From contig NZ_NGVS01000006.1 in the NCBI RefSeq assembly GCF_002777975.1, positions 1-64,000 on the forward strand: a stretch of 64,000 nucleotides of DNA. Direction: 5' to 3'. The notes beneath the pieces are model-generated. The model searched no databases, had not been told where the DNA came from, and saw nothing but the letters and a program-made list of their open reading frames with translations. The DNA comes from Shewanella carassii. GTDB taxonomy: Bacteria; Pseudomonadota; Gammaproteobacteria; Enterobacterales; Shewanellaceae. Below, in pieces: positions 1-9,372 of this stretch. Each line of letters opens with the position of its first letter. Within the stretch, counting starts at the first letter, position 1. The translations under genes were made by a program, and so were the position numbers.

Positions 1-59
1 TTTCGCTGGGCTTGGGGTGAATTTCTTAAACTGGTTAACACCTCTGGGAGACCCGAATT

Positions 60-716
60 ATGAGGGGATCCTCCAGCGCCGATGTAAGGGTCGTGGCCGC
101 GACTCACAGAGATCTGGAAACCATGATTGAAAATGGTGAGTTCCGTGAAGATCTCTACTATCGTCTCAATGTATTCCCTATTGAAATGCCTCCTCTGTGC
201 GAGCGCCGGGATGATATCCCGCTGCTGCTGCAGGAGTTAGTCAGTAGGGTATTCAACGAAGGCAAGGGGCGAGTGCGCTTTACCCAGCGCGCCATCGACT
301 CGCTCAAGGAGCACGCTTGGTCCGGCAACGTCCGCGAATTATCCAATCTGGTCGAACGTTTGACTATCCTCTATCCGGGTGGTCTGGTCGATGTCAACGA
401 CCTGCCGGTCAAGTATCGGCATATCGATGTGCCCGAATATTCAGTTGAAGTCAGTGAAGAACAACTGGAGCGTGATGCCTTGGCATCTATCTTCAATGAC
501 GAAGAGCCGGTCGATCTGCCTGAAACTCGTTTTCCCAGTGAACTGCCTCCGGAAGGGGTCAATCTCAAGGATCTGTTGGCCGAGTTGGAAATCGATATGA
601 TCCGCCAAGCGCTGGATCAACAGGACAATGTCGTTGCCCGCGCCGCTGAAATGTTGGGTATTCGCCGCACCACCTTGGTGGAGAAAATGCGCAAATACGG
701 CATGAGTAAAGACTAA
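60..716 (+). CDS. flrA: FlrA-type sigma-54 activator, 3' part only (5' end lost)
   Basis: This is the C-terminal part of a sigma-54-dependent enhancer-binding protein of the FlrA/FleQ family, the master regulator of polar flagellar genes. The later half of the AAA+ domain is visible (ADVRVVAATHRDLE, then GEFREDLYYRLNVFPI and the WSGNVRELSNLVERL sensor region). It is followed by a Fis-type helix-turn-helix near residues 190-215 (VVARAAEMLGIRRTTLVEKM). Walker A, the GAFTGA loop and the receiver-like domain are missing. In this frame a TAA at 36-38 closes the sequence upstream, and the residues before ADVRV do not resemble the usual AAA+ sequence, so homology begins around position 70. The ATG at 60 is therefore probably not a real start. 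The gene lies directly upstream of flrBC, which fits flrA. It could be a contig-edge artefact or a genuinely broken gene. Confidence 0.85.
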   Translation: MRGSSSADVRVVAATHRDLETMIENGEFREDLYYRLNVFPIEMPPLCERRDDIPLLLQELVSRVFNEGKGRVRFTQRAIDSLKEHAWSGNVRELSNLVERLTILYPGGLVDVNDLPVKYRHIDVPEYSVEVSEEQLERDALASIFNDEEPVDLPETRFPSELPPEGVNLKDLLAELEIDMIRQALDQQDNVVARAAEMLGIRRTTLVEKMRKYGMSKD

Positions 717-741
717 CGTCCTGATAATTTGGATTTTTAAG

Positions 742-758
742 TTGGCATAAAGTCTGCA
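742..758 (+). promoter_or_regulatory. sigma-54 promoter of flrBC
   Basis: TTGGCATAAAGTCTGCA matches the sigma-54 consensus YTGGCACGNNNNTTGCW at 14 of 17 positions, with the essential GG and GC at the correct 10-base spacing. It lies 38 bases upstream of the flrB start. In the Vibrio/Shewanella hierarchy flrBC is a class II operon activated by FlrA with sigma-54, which fits this position. Confidence 0.75.
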
Positions 759-795
759 TTAACCCTGTCAGCATCGTATTTTTGACGGGGTTAAT

Positions 796-1860
796 ATGTC
801 TGCAAGCCCATTGGCTCAGCTCGAAACCATTTCTCATCATGGCCGCGAATGGATCCCGGTAAGGGAAGCCGCCAATATGTCCAATCGTATGGAACATATT
901 CTGCAGGCCATGCCTTCGGGCGTTGTTATTCTCAATGGTGACGGCTTGGTCAGTGAGGCCAACCCGGTTGCTGAATCCCTGTTGGGCTTGCCCCTGGTCG
1001 GCCAGCGCTGGCTGACTATCATTAATCGTGCCTTCGCGCCGCAAAAAGACGATGGTCATGAAGTTTCCTTGCGCAATGGTCGCCGAGTGAAGCTGGCGAT
1101 TACACCTCTGACGCCGGAGCAGGGCCAGCTGATTATGCTGACCGATCTCACCGAAACCCGGCTATTGCAGCAAAACCTTTCCCACCTCGAACGTTTGTCT
1201 GCATTGGGGAAAATGGTTGCCACTCTGGCGCATCAAATACGTACTCCTCTTTCTGCCGCTTTACTCTATGCCGCCAATTTGGGCAGCCCGAGGCTAGATG
1301 CCGGCTCCAGAGAGCGTTTTCAGGGCAAATTGCTCGACAGGCTTTCCGAGCTGGAGCAGCAGGTCAATGACATGTTGCTGATCGCTAAAGGCAAGCAAGA
1401 AGAAGCCTGCGACAGAGTGCCTTTTTCGGCAGTGTTGGAAAAAGTGATGGCCAACTGTGAGCCCATCGCCGCTAGGCAAAATGTCGAGTTGAGTCTGCAA
1501 CTCGAAGGCGATAGCGAAATGCTGGTCAATCTGCACGGTCTGAGTTCCGCGATCAATAATCTGGTGATCAATAGCCTGGAAGCCGGTGCCACCAGAGTCA
1601 TTCTGCGCCTGAGCTGCGAACAGGCACTGCGCCTCGATGTGATAGATAACGGCAAGGGGCTAGATAGCAAGATGCAAAAGCAGGTGTTGGAGCCTTTCTT
1701 CACCACCAAGCGTCAAGGCACCGGCCTTGGGTTGGCTGTGGTGCAGTCAGTGGTGCGCAGCCACGGCGGTAAATTGGACCTCAGCTGTAAGTTGGGCGCA
1801 GGTTGTACCGTCACGCTGACATTCCCGCTGACGACAGACTCTCAAGGAGGCGTGGCATGA
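796..1860 (+). CDS. flrB: FlrB flagellar sensor histidine kinase
   Basis: FlrB/FleS is the cytoplasmic kinase that phosphorylates FlrC to switch on class III flagellar genes (hook, basal body, some flagellins). The 354-residue protein has an N-terminal PAS-like segment (about residues 30-110, NRMEHILQAMPSGVVILNGDG). The dimerisation and phosphoacceptor helix follows (KMVATLAHQIRTPLSAALLY, His146). The ATP-binding domain has its N-box at NNLVINSLEAGA, a G1 box at DNGKGLD and a G2 box at GTGLGLAVV. No transmembrane segment is apparent. The last codon overlaps the flrC start (ATGA), so the two are translationally coupled. Confidence 0.93.
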   Translation: MSASPLAQLETISHHGREWIPVREAANMSNRMEHILQAMPSGVVILNGDGLVSEANPVAESLLGLPLVGQRWLTIINRAFAPQKDDGHEVSLRNGRRVKLAITPLTPEQGQLIMLTDLTETRLLQQNLSHLERLSALGKMVATLAHQIRTPLSAALLYAANLGSPRLDAGSRERFQGKLLDRLSELEQQVNDMLLIAKGKQEEACDRVPFSAVLEKVMANCEPIAARQNVELSLQLEGDSEMLVNLHGLSSAINNLVINSLEAGATRVILRLSCEQALRLDVIDNGKGLDSKMQKQVLEPFFTTKRQGTGLGLAVVQSVVRSHGGKLDLSCKLGAGCTVTLTFPLTTDSQGGVA

Positions 1861-3188
1861 GCGAAGCAAAAATTTTGTTGGTGGAAGACGATGCCGCGCT
1901 TCGGGAGGCGCTGCTCGATACCTTGTTGCTGGCCAGCTATGAGTGTGTCGATGTCGCCAGTGCCGAAGAAGCGATAACGGCCTTGAAAGGCAATCGTTTT
2001 GATATGGTGATCAGCGATGTGCAGATGGAAGGGATCGGCGGTATGGGGTTGCTTGATTATCTGCGTCAACAACATCCGCAGTTGCCCATCCTGTTGATGA
2101 CTGCTTATGCCACTATCGACAATGCCGTCAGCGCAATCAAATTGGGAGCGGTGGATTATCTCGCCAAGCCGTTTGCCCCCCAGGTACTACTCAATCAGGT
2201 CAGCCGTTACTTACGCCCCAAGGTGGTTAACGGCGGCCCCGTGGTGGCCGATGAAAAGAGTCTGGCCTTACTGGCACTGGCGCAGCGGGTGGCTGCTTCT
2301 GAAGCTTCTGTGATGATCACTGGTCCCAGTGGTTCGGGGAAAGAGGTGCTGGCGCGTTACATTCATCAACATAGTCAACGGCCTGAAGGGCCTTTTGTGG
2401 CGATTAACTGCGCCGCCATCCCGGAAAATATGCTGGAAGCCACCTTGTTTGGCTACGAGAAAGGTGCCTTTACCGGGGCTTATCAGGCGTGTCCCGGTAA
2501 GTTTGAACAGGCTCATGGCGGCACCCTGTTACTCGATGAAATTTCCGAGATGGAGCTGGCATTGCAGGCCAAGCTGCTACGGGTGTTGCAGGAGCGTGAG
2601 GTTGAACGCTTGGGCGGCCGCAAGACTATTAAGCTCGATGTCAGGGTACTGGCAACTTCGAACCGGGATTTGAAACAGATGGTGGCCAAGGGCGAGTTTC
2701 GTGAAGACCTTTATTATAGGATCAATGTGTTTCCGCTTGCCTGGCCGGCACTGAATCAAAGACCGGCGGATATTATCCCGTTGGCCAAGCATCTGTTGGC
2801 TCGCCATGCCGAAAATGCGGCGATTAACCCAGTTCCGACTCTCAGTGATGCTGCGGTGCGGCGTTTGCTGGCCCACCGTTGGCCGGGGAATGTCCGAGAA
2901 CTGGATAACGTGATCCAGCGTGCATTGATCTTGAGCCAAGGGCAGATAGAAGCGGGCGATATTATTATCGATCTGCAGGATGTCACCCTGGGAGATGCCA
3001 CGGTCCCGGAAATGCCTGAGGCGCTTGGTGATGAACTTAAGGCCCAGGAACATGTGATTATTCTCGAGACTCTGGCCCAGTGTCAGGGCAGTCGCAAGCT
3101 GGTGGCCGAGAAACTCGGGATTAGTGCCCGTACTCTTAGATACAAGATGGCTCGTATGCGTGAAATGGGTATCGAAGTACCAGCCTAA
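1857..3188 (+). CDS. flrC: FlrC sigma-54-dependent response regulator
   Basis: This is an NtrC-family activator of class III flagellar operons and the partner of FlrB. The start chosen is the ATG at 1857 because it follows an AAGGAGG ribosome site and overlaps the flrB stop; longer upstream frames are read-through of flrB. The 443-residue product has a receiver domain with the acidic pocket at LVEDD and the phosphoacceptor Asp54 (VISDVQMEG). The AAA+ domain has Walker A GPSGSGKE, the sigma-54-contacting loop GAFTGA and the arginine-rich NVRELDNVIQRAL region. A C-terminal Fis-type helix-turn-helix ends the protein (KLVAEKLGISARTLRYKM). Length and layout are complete for the family. Confidence 0.95.
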   Translation: MSEAKILLVEDDAALREALLDTLLLASYECVDVASAEEAITALKGNRFDMVISDVQMEGIGGMGLLDYLRQQHPQLPILLMTAYATIDNAVSAIKLGAVDYLAKPFAPQVLLNQVSRYLRPKVVNGGPVVADEKSLALLALAQRVAASEASVMITGPSGSGKEVLARYIHQHSQRPEGPFVAINCAAIPENMLEATLFGYEKGAFTGAYQACPGKFEQAHGGTLLLDEISEMELALQAKLLRVLQEREVERLGGRKTIKLDVRVLATSNRDLKQMVAKGEFREDLYYRINVFPLAWPALNQRPADIIPLAKHLLARHAENAAINPVPTLSDAAVRRLLAHRWPGNVRELDNVIQRALILSQGQIEAGDIIIDLQDVTLGDATVPEMPEALGDELKAQEHVIILETLAQCQGSRKLVAEKLGISARTLRYKMARMREMGIEVPA

Positions 3189-3196
3189 GCTCTCCT

Positions 3197-3220
3197 AAAG
3201 CGGCGTTCCAGCCGCTTTTT
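3197..3220 (+). terminator. intrinsic terminator after flrC
   Basis: An 8-bp stem, AAAGCGGC paired with GCCGCTTT around a 6-base loop, ends in a run of T nine bases after the flrC stop. It separates flrBC from the fliE operon. Confidence 0.8.
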
Positions 3221-3282
3221 ACAATTCTATTCTTGATATATGACACAGAACCCTGATATTTATTTCAGGGCTTCAATTTTTT

Positions 3283-3299
3283 TTGGCAAACTAATTGCA
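3283..3299 (+). promoter_or_regulatory. sigma-54 promoter of the fliE operon
   Basis: TTGGCAAACTAATTGCA carries the -24 TTGGCA and -12 TTGCA elements with correct spacing. It lies 54 bases upstream of fliE and downstream of the flrC terminator. Confidence 0.8.
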
Positions 3300-3340
3300 T
3301 AAACCTGTTTAACGCAGGTTTATCGTCAATTCACTGACGA
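3299..3340 (+). repeat. two tandem inverted repeats in the fliE leader
   Basis: The first palindrome has 9-base arms (ATAAACCTG at 3299-3307, CAGGTTTAT at 3315-3323) around 7 bases. The second has 6-base arms (TCGTCA at 3323-3328, TGACGA at 3335-3340) around 6 bases. Both lie just downstream of the sigma-54 promoter and end next to the CAGGAG ribosome site. They could be activator-binding sites, since Vibrio FlrC is known to bind downstream of some start sites, or hairpins in the mRNA leader. Confidence 0.6.
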
Positions 3341-3353
3341 CAGGAGTGAGAAG

Positions 3354-3686
3354 ATGCAAATAGGTGCCAATTCTTTATTGCAAGAAATGCAATCACTGAA
3401 AGGTGAAATTGCCCCAACGGGATTTCAGTCTTCGCCTGTCCGTCAGGTGGGCAACACCACAGGAGCCGATTTCGGCCAGTTGTTGGCCCAGGCGGTTGGC
3501 AATGTCAGTGAGTTGCAAAGCACATCATCTAACTTAGCCACCAGGCTGGAAATGGGTGACACCACAGTGTCCTTATCTGACACTGTCATTGCCCGTGAGA
3601 AAGCCAGCGTCGCATTCGAGGCCACAGTGCAGGTGCGTAACAAGCTGGTCGAAGCCTACAAAGAGATTATGAGCATGCCGGTTTAA
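3354..3686 (+). CDS. fliE: FliE, MS ring-rod junction protein
   Basis: FliE joins the MS ring to the proximal rod in the periplasm and is an early export substrate. The product has the usual length (110 residues). Its conserved C-terminal segment reads EKASVAFEATVQVRNKLVEAYKEIMSMPV, typical of the family. It is the first gene of a block that continues with fliF and is preceded by the ribosome site CAGGAG. Confidence 0.95.
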   Translation: MQIGANSLLQEMQSLKGEIAPTGFQSSPVRQVGNTTGADFGQLLAQAVGNVSELQSTSSNLATRLEMGDTTVSLSDTVIAREKASVAFEATVQVRNKLVEAYKEIMSMPV

Positions 3687-3727
3687 GGCTTGCTCACATC
3701 AAAGATCCCGGATAACAGGAACGCGCC

Positions 3728-5434
3728 GTGAGCACAGAATTAGTAGCAGGATCCAATGTTCCCGCCGGTGGAACAACGCTGGATGGGGTCCAACAGGAAA
3801 ATAAGTCGGGTGTATTGGGCTCCCTCGGGGGCGTTGATATGCTGCGGCAGATCACCATGATCCTGGCATTGGCTATCTGTCTGGCACTGGCGGTATTTGT
3901 GATGATCTGGGCTCAGGAACCGGAATACCGACCTCTGGGCAAGATGGAAACCCAAGAGATGGTGCAGGTGCTCGATGTTTTGGATAAGAACCGGGTGCCT
4001 TACAAGATAGACGTCGATGTGATCACTGTGCCTGAAGACAAGTATCAGGACGTGAAGATGATGTTGAGTCGTGCCGGTATAGACTCCAGCGCCGAAGCCA
4101 AAGATTACCTGAGTCAGGATACCGGCTTTGGTGTCAGCCAGCGGATGGAACAAGCCAGGTTGAAGCAGAGTCAGGAGATGAATCTGGCTCGGGCGATTGA
4201 AGAGCTTAACAGTGTTACTCGTGCCAAAGTGATCCTGGCATTGCCCAAAGAGAATGTGTTTGCCCGCAATCGTGCCAAGCCCAGCGCCACAGTGGTGGTC
4301 AATACTCGCAGGGGGGGGCTGGGTCAGGAAGAGGTCGATTCGATAGTGGATATCGTTGCCTCGGCGGTTCATGGCATGGAACCCAGTCGAGTCACAGTAA
4401 CTGACTCCAACGGCCGTTTGCTGAACTCAGGCAGTCAAGATGGGGTATCTGCCCGCGCCAGACGCGAGCTTGAGCTGGTGCAACAAAAGGAAAACGAATA
4501 CCGCACCAAGATTGACTCGATTCTGATGCCCATTCTCGGTCCGGAAAACTTCACCTCTCAGGTGGATGTCAGCATGGATTTTACCGCGGTCGAGCAAACA
4601 GCCAAGCGTTACAACCCGGATCTGCCGTCACTTCGCAGTGAAATGACGATAGAAAACAATAGTATCGGTGGCACAACAGGCGGTATTCCTGGCGCACTTT
4701 CCAACCAGCCGCCGATGGAATCCAACATTCCTGAACAAGCCAGTGAGGCGACAGACAGTAGCGTTACCAGTGGCAACAGTCATAGAGAGGCGACTCGCAA
4801 CTTCGAGCTGGATACCACCATCAGTCATACCCGTCAGCAGATAGGCGTGGTACGCCGGGTCAGTGTCTCCGTGGCGGTCGACTACAAGACAGGAGCGGCC
4901 GGTGAAAACGGTCAGGTCGCCAGAGTGCCTCGCACTGGTGAAGAGATGGCGAATATCCGCCGCTTACTGGAAGGTGCGGTTGGCTTTAACAGCCAACGGG
5001 GCGACATGATAGAAGTGGTGACAGTGCCCTTTATGGATCAGCTGGTTGAAGACCTGCCCGAGCCTCCACTGTGGGAGCAGCCATGGTTCTGGCGGGCGAT
5101 GAAGCTTGCCATCGGTGCCTTGGTGATTTTGGTTCTTATCCTGTTTGTCGTGCGCCCCATGCTTAAGCGTCTTATCTACCCTGATGGCCAAAATCTGCCT
5201 GACGAGCCGGCGCTGGGACATGAACTGGCAGACATAGAAGATCAGTATGCTGCCGACACTCTGGGCATGCTCAACCGACCAGAAAGTGAATACAGTTATG
5301 CCGATGATGGTTCGATTCTGATACCGGATCTGCACAAAGATGATGATATGATTAAGGCCATACGTGCTTTGGTGGCCAATGAACCTGAACTGTCCACCCA
5401 AGTGGTGAAGAACTGGTTGCAAGAAGATGCCTGA
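3728..5434 (+). CDS. fliF: FliF, flagellar MS-ring protein
   Basis: FliF forms the MS ring in the inner membrane, the base on which the motor and export gate assemble. The 568-residue protein starts at GTG 3728, with AACAGGAAC upstream. Transmembrane segments are at about residues 38-58 (ITMILALAICLALAVFVMIW) and 455-475 (LAIGALVILVLILFVVRPML). Between them lie the ring-building motifs, including the FliF/YscJ region with DTGFGVSQRMEQARLKQ. The acidic C-terminus (NEPELSTQVVKNWLQED) is the FliG-binding tail. Its end overlaps the fliG start by 8 bases. Confidence 0.97.
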   Translation: MSTELVAGSNVPAGGTTLDGVQQENKSGVLGSLGGVDMLRQITMILALAICLALAVFVMIWAQEPEYRPLGKMETQEMVQVLDVLDKNRVPYKIDVDVITVPEDKYQDVKMMLSRAGIDSSAEAKDYLSQDTGFGVSQRMEQARLKQSQEMNLARAIEELNSVTRAKVILALPKENVFARNRAKPSATVVVNTRRGGLGQEEVDSIVDIVASAVHGMEPSRVTVTDSNGRLLNSGSQDGVSARARRELELVQQKENEYRTKIDSILMPILGPENFTSQVDVSMDFTAVEQTAKRYNPDLPSLRSEMTIENNSIGGTTGGIPGALSNQPPMESNIPEQASEATDSSVTSGNSHREATRNFELDTTISHTRQQIGVVRRVSVSVAVDYKTGAAGENGQVARVPRTGEEMANIRRLLEGAVGFNSQRGDMIEVVTVPFMDQLVEDLPEPPLWEQPWFWRAMKLAIGALVILVLILFVVRPMLKRLIYPDGQNLPDEPALGHELADIEDQYAADTLGMLNRPESEYSYADDGSILIPDLHKDDDMIKAIRALVANEPELSTQVVKNWLQEDA

Positions 5435-6470
5435 AAAAAAAGCGGATAAACCAGCCGAGCGCGGCTTCGATGTCAAGAATCTCAACGGGATTGAGAAGAC
5501 CGCCATTTTGTTGTTGAGTCTCAGTGAAGCCGATGCGGCCTCTATCCTCAAACATCTGGAACCCAAGCAGGTTCAGAAGGTGGGGATGGCGATGGCAGCC
5601 ATGCAGGAGTTTGGCCAGGAGAAGGTGGTTGCGGTTCACAAGCTGTTTCTGGATGATATCCAGAAATACTCCTCCATAGGCTTTAACAGCGAAGAGTTTG
5701 TGCGTAAGGCACTGACTACCGCATTGGGTGAAGACAAGGCCGGTAACCTTATCGAGCAGATTGTCATGGGCAGTGGCGCCAAAGGCCTCGACTCGCTCAA
5801 ATGGATGGATGCCAGACAGGTGGCGACTATTATCCAGAATGAACACCCGCAGATCCAAACCATTGTACTGTCCTATCTTGAACCGGATCAGGCGGCGGAA
5901 ATCTTTGCCCAGTTCCCGGAAAACACTCGTCTCGATTTGATGATGCGTATCGCCAACCTCGAAGAGGTGCAACCGGCCGCACTGCAAGAGCTGAATGACA
6001 TTATGGAGAAACAGTTTGCCGGTCAGGGTGGCGCCCAAGCCGCCAAGATGGGTGGTTTGAAGGCCGCAGCCAACATCATGAACTACCTGGATACCGGGGT
6101 AGAGAGCCAACTGATGGAAACCCTGCGCGAGTCCGACGAAGAGATGGCACAGCAGATCCAGGACTTGATGTTCGTGTTCGAAAACCTCATCGATGTCGAC
6201 GACCGTGGCATCCAGACGCTGCTGCGGGAAGTGCAACAGGATGTGCTGATGAAGGCGCTCAAGGGGGCCGACGAGCCGCTGAAGGAAAAGATCCTCGGCA
6301 ATATGTCCAAACGGGCGGCAGAATTGCTGCGTGACGATCTCGAAGCCATGGGGCCAATTCGTATCAGCGAAGTGGAAGTGGCGCAAAAAGAGATATTGTC
6401 TATTGCCCGTCGCTTGTCCGATGCCGGTGAGATTATGCTGGGGGGAAGTGGCAGTGAAGAGTTCCTCTGA
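5427..6470 (+). CDS. fliG: FliG, flagellar switch/torque protein
   Basis: FliG is the C-ring protein that binds FliF and FliM and interacts with the stator. The 347-residue product shows the N-terminal FliF-binding domain (NGIEKTAILLLSLSEADAAS). The middle domain carries the EHPQIQTIVLSYL segment with its EHPQ motif. The C-terminal torque helix is also seen (VDVDDRGIQTLLREVQQDVL, with alternating charged residues). It overlaps fliF and is separated from fliH by 13 bases. Confidence 0.97.
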   Translation: MPEKKADKPAERGFDVKNLNGIEKTAILLLSLSEADAASILKHLEPKQVQKVGMAMAAMQEFGQEKVVAVHKLFLDDIQKYSSIGFNSEEFVRKALTTALGEDKAGNLIEQIVMGSGAKGLDSLKWMDARQVATIIQNEHPQIQTIVLSYLEPDQAAEIFAQFPENTRLDLMMRIANLEEVQPAALQELNDIMEKQFAGQGGAQAAKMGGLKAAANIMNYLDTGVESQLMETLRESDEEMAQQIQDLMFVFENLIDVDDRGIQTLLREVQQDVLMKALKGADEPLKEKILGNMSKRAAELLRDDLEAMGPIRISEVEVAQKEILSIARRLSDAGEIMLGGSGSEEFL

Positions 6471-6483
6471 CAGGTGAATTTAA

Positions 6484-7455
6484 ATGAGTGACAAAAAGGT
6501 GTCCCACAACATAGTGCCACCGGATCAAGCCGGAGAGTTTGCCCATTGGCAACTGCCCGATGTGGGTGATGCCTTGCCACTGAAGCCCAGTAACCTCTTT
6601 GGTCATAAGCCCGGGGTGATGGAGGCTAAAGAGGCTGAAGAGCCGGTGTCGCCGCCAACGATGGCCGAAATTGAATCAATTCGCGAGCAGGCCGAGCAGG
6701 AAGGTTTTGCCGAAGGCAAGGAACAAGGGATAGCCAAAGGCTTGGAGGAGGGACGTCTTCAAGGCTTAGAGCAGGGACACAGTGAAGGTTTTTCCCAGGG
6801 CCTAGAGCAAGGGCGGGAAGAAGGATTGCAACAGGCCGCTACCATGTTGGCGCGTTTCGACGCCTTGCTCGCTCAGTTCGAGGCGCCGCTGGCGCTGCTG
6901 GATACCCAGATAGAAGAATCATTGCTGACGCTGGTCGGTACTTTGGCGCGCAACCTCATAGCCCATGAATTGAAAACCCATCCGGAACATATACTGGCGG
7001 CGCTCAGGCAAGGGATAGATGCCCTGCCACTCAAAGAGCAGAAAGTGAATCTGCGCCTGCATCCCGAAGATATGGCTTTGGTGAAAGAGCTCTACGGTGA
7101 AGAGCAACTGGCACGTAACCGCTGGACACTGGAAGCCGATCCCGGCCTCAACCGGGGCGATTGTGTGGTGGATAGCCAACGCTCGCAAGTGGATATGCGT
7201 CTGGAAACCCGCCTGGAAGGGGTGTTTGCCAATCTTGAAGCCGAACAATCCATGTTGGCGAAAAGGGCAGCTCAGCAGCAGGCCGTAATAGATGATAGAT
7301 TGACCCCAGCGCAAGACAGCGAACAGGGGCAATCGCTTGCCGATGAACAAACTGCCGCGATAAACGATAAGGCAGAGATTGCAAGCCAAGAGGGCGAACA
7401 GCCCAGCGAAGGAGACACTCATGATACAGCAGCGCCGAAGCCAACTGCTGAGTGA
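6484..7455 (+). CDS. fliH: FliH, export ATPase regulator
   Basis: FliH binds FliI and tethers the ATPase and its cargo to the C-ring. The 323-residue protein has the FliH core at about residues 120-250. Ahead of it is a long helical stretch in which glycine recurs every fourth residue, a strongly developed form of the GxxxG repeat known in this family. The acidic, low-complexity C-terminal tail (about residues 255-323) is longer than in enteric FliH. Its 3' end overlaps the start of fliI. Confidence 0.94.
   Translation: MSDKKVSHNIVPPDQAGEFAHWQLPDVGDALPLKPSNLFGHKPGVMEAKEAEEPVSPPTMAEIESIREQAEQEGFAEGKEQGIAKGLEEGRLQGLEQGHSEGFSQGLEQGREEGLQQAATMLARFDALLAQFEAPLALLDTQIEESLLTLVGTLARNLIAHELKTHPEHILAALRQGIDALPLKEQKVNLRLHPEDMALVKELYGEEQLARNRWTLEADPGLNRGDCVVDSQRSQVDMRLETRLEGVFANLEAEQSMLAKRAAQQQAVIDDRLTPAQDSEQGQSLADEQTAAINDKAEIASQEGEQPSEGDTHDTAAPKPTAE
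6703..6825 (+). repeat. GxxxG repeat tract within FliH
   Basis: Eleven glycines occur at exact four-residue intervals over FliH residues 74-114 (for example [17 protein letters not shown] and [17 protein letters not shown]). GxxxG repeats are known in FliH and favour helix-helix packing. Ten consecutive units without interruption is a long array. Confidence 0.85.
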
Positions 7456-8764
7456 ACTCAAACACTTGGCTGAAAAACAGTCACCGTTTCAAGCGGTTGC
7501 CAGCGGCCAGCTGGTACGGGTGGTTGGTCTGACGCTGGAAGCCAGTGGTTGCCGGGCACCTGTCGGCAGTCTCTGCGCCATAGATACTATGGCGGGAAAG
7601 CTTATCGCCGAGGTGATAGGTTTTGATGATGAGCTATTGTATCTGATGCCGGTTGAAGAACTCAGGGGCGTGCTTCCCGGCGCCAAGGTGATGCCGCTCG
7701 GTGAACAAACTGGGCTCAGCGTCGGTTTGAGTCTCCTTGGCCGGGTGCTGGACGGTAACGGCCAGCCGCTCGATGGTATGGGCGCCCTACACACAGATGA
7801 ACAAGCCTCGCGCCACAGCCCCGCCATTAACCCTCTATCCAGAAGGGCAATTACCGAACCGCTCGATGTAGGCGTCAGAGCCATCAATGCTATGCTTACC
7901 GTGGGTAAGGGCCAACGTATGGGACTCTTTGCTGGCTCCGGCGTCGGTAAGAGTGTGCTCCTTGGCATGATGACTCGAGGCACCACGGCCGACATTATCG
8001 TAGTTGGCCTGGTGGGGGAACGGGGCCGGGAGGTGAAAGAATTTATCGAAGAGATCTTGGGCGCAGAGGGGCGGGTCCGCTCTGTGGTCATAGCCGCACC
8101 GGCCGATACCTCCCCCTTGATGCGCCTTCGTGCCTGCGAAACCTCGACTCGAATAGCCGAGTATTTTCGTGATCTCGGCTATGACGTCCTGTTATTAATG
8201 GATAGCCTGACCCGTTACGCCCAGGCACAGCGGGAAATTGCCCTGGCGGTCGGTGAGCCACCGGCAACCAAGGGCTATCCGCCTTCAGTATTTGCCAAGT
8301 TACCCCGTTTGGTCGAGCGCGCCGGCAATGGCGGTGAAGGGCAGGGCTCGATTACCGCCTTTTATACAGTGCTTACCGAAGGGGACGATCAGCAAGACCC
8401 CATTGCCGATGCCTCACGGGCCATTTTGGACGGTCACATAGTGTTGTCACGGGCCTTGGCCGACTCAGGGCATTATCCGGCGATAGACATTGAAGCGTCC
8501 ATCAGTCGGGTGGCACCTATGGTGATAAGCGAGGCGCACCTGGAAGCGATGCGGCGGGTCAAGCAAGTTTATTCGCTCTACCAGCAAAACCGGGATCTGA
8601 TCTCCATTGGTGCCTATTCCCAAGGTTCGGATCCGCGTATCGACAATGCTATTCGTTTACAGCCTGCCATGAACGCCTTTTTACGACAGGGGATGCGCGA
8701 TGCGATCAGTTTCAGCGATTGTCAGCAGATGTTGGGGCAGCTCGCAGCCCAGTGCAAGGTGTAA
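7421..8764 (+). CDS. fliI: FliI, flagellar export ATPase
   Basis: FliI is the cytoplasmic hexameric ATPase of the flagellar type III secretion system. The 447-residue protein has the F1-beta-like fold: Walker A ([14 protein letters not shown]), the catalytic Glu loop ([13 protein letters not shown]), Walker B ([18 protein letters not shown]) and the C-terminal [11 protein letters not shown] region. The ATG at 7421 follows AAGGAG and lies inside the end of fliH, so translation is probably coupled. A longer in-frame extension to 7379 is only fliH sequence. Confidence 0.96.
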   Translation: MIQQRRSQLLSELKHLAEKQSPFQAVASGQLVRVVGLTLEASGCRAPVGSLCAIDTMAGKLIAEVIGFDDELLYLMPVEELRGVLPGAKVMPLGEQTGLSVGLSLLGRVLDGNGQPLDGMGALHTDEQASRHSPAINPLSRRAITEPLDVGVRAINAMLTVGKGQRMGLFAGSGVGKSVLLGMMTRGTTADIIVVGLVGERGREVKEFIEEILGAEGRVRSVVIAAPADTSPLMRLRACETSTRIAEYFRDLGYDVLLLMDSLTRYAQAQREIALAVGEPPATKGYPPSVFAKLPRLVERAGNGGEGQGSITAFYTVLTEGDDQQDPIADASRAILDGHIVLSRALADSGHYPAIDIEASISRVAPMVISEAHLEAMRRVKQVYSLYQQNRDLISIGAYSQGSDPRIDNAIRLQPAMNAFLRQGMRDAISFSDCQQMLGQLAAQCKV

Positions 8765-8878
8765 CGCCATTGAGTGCCGGTGCTCGACAAAAAAATGCAG
8801 TGACAATAGGGGCCTGAGTTCGATTGAGATCCGAGTTAAGACCCACAAGGCAAGCAATTTTAAGGAACAGTACGTTAG

Positions 8879-9328
8879 ATGGCTAAATCCGATCCTTTGC
8901 ACACAGTGTTGAAACTGGCGGTCGAAGCCGAAGAGCAGGCGGCACTGCAACTTAAAGCTGCGCAAATGGAGTGTCAGAGGCGTCAGTCTCAATTGCAATC
9001 ATTACGGGAATACCGGCTCGACTATATGAAGCAGCTCGATGCCCAGCAGGGGCAGAGTATTGGCGCCTCCTATTACCAACAGTTTCATCGATTTGTGCGT
9101 CAGGTAGATGATGCCATCGGACAACAACTCGCCGTGGTTGCCGAGGCCGATAAGCAGCGTGGCTATCGGCAGCAACATTGGTTGGAAAAGCAACAAAAGC
9201 GTAAGGCGGTGGAGATGTTGCTAGAGAAAAAAGCCCAGCAAGCGGAAGCCAAAGCCGCCAAACAAGAACAAAAGCTCATTGATGAGTTTGCTTCGCAGCA
9301 ATTTTATCGGCGTAAGCTTAACCACTGA
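8879..9328 (+). CDS. fliJ: FliJ, export apparatus stalk/chaperone-escort protein
   Basis: FliJ inserts into the FliI hexamer like the F1 gamma subunit. The 149-residue product is almost entirely charged coiled coil, as expected (VEAEEQAALQLKAAQMECQ, and KQEQKLIDEFASQQFYRRK at the end). It follows fliI after a 114-base gap and has AAGGAACAG upstream. It is the last gene before a new sigma-54 promoter. Confidence 0.92.
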   Translation: MAKSDPLHTVLKLAVEAEEQAALQLKAAQMECQRRQSQLQSLREYRLDYMKQLDAQQGQSIGASYYQQFHRFVRQVDDAIGQQLAVVAEADKQRGYRQQHWLEKQQKRKAVEMLLEKKAQQAEAKAAKQEQKLIDEFASQQFYRRKLNH

Positions 9329-9372
9329 GTGTTTGACTACGATTTCCTTTAAATTCAATAGTTCCTTTCTAA

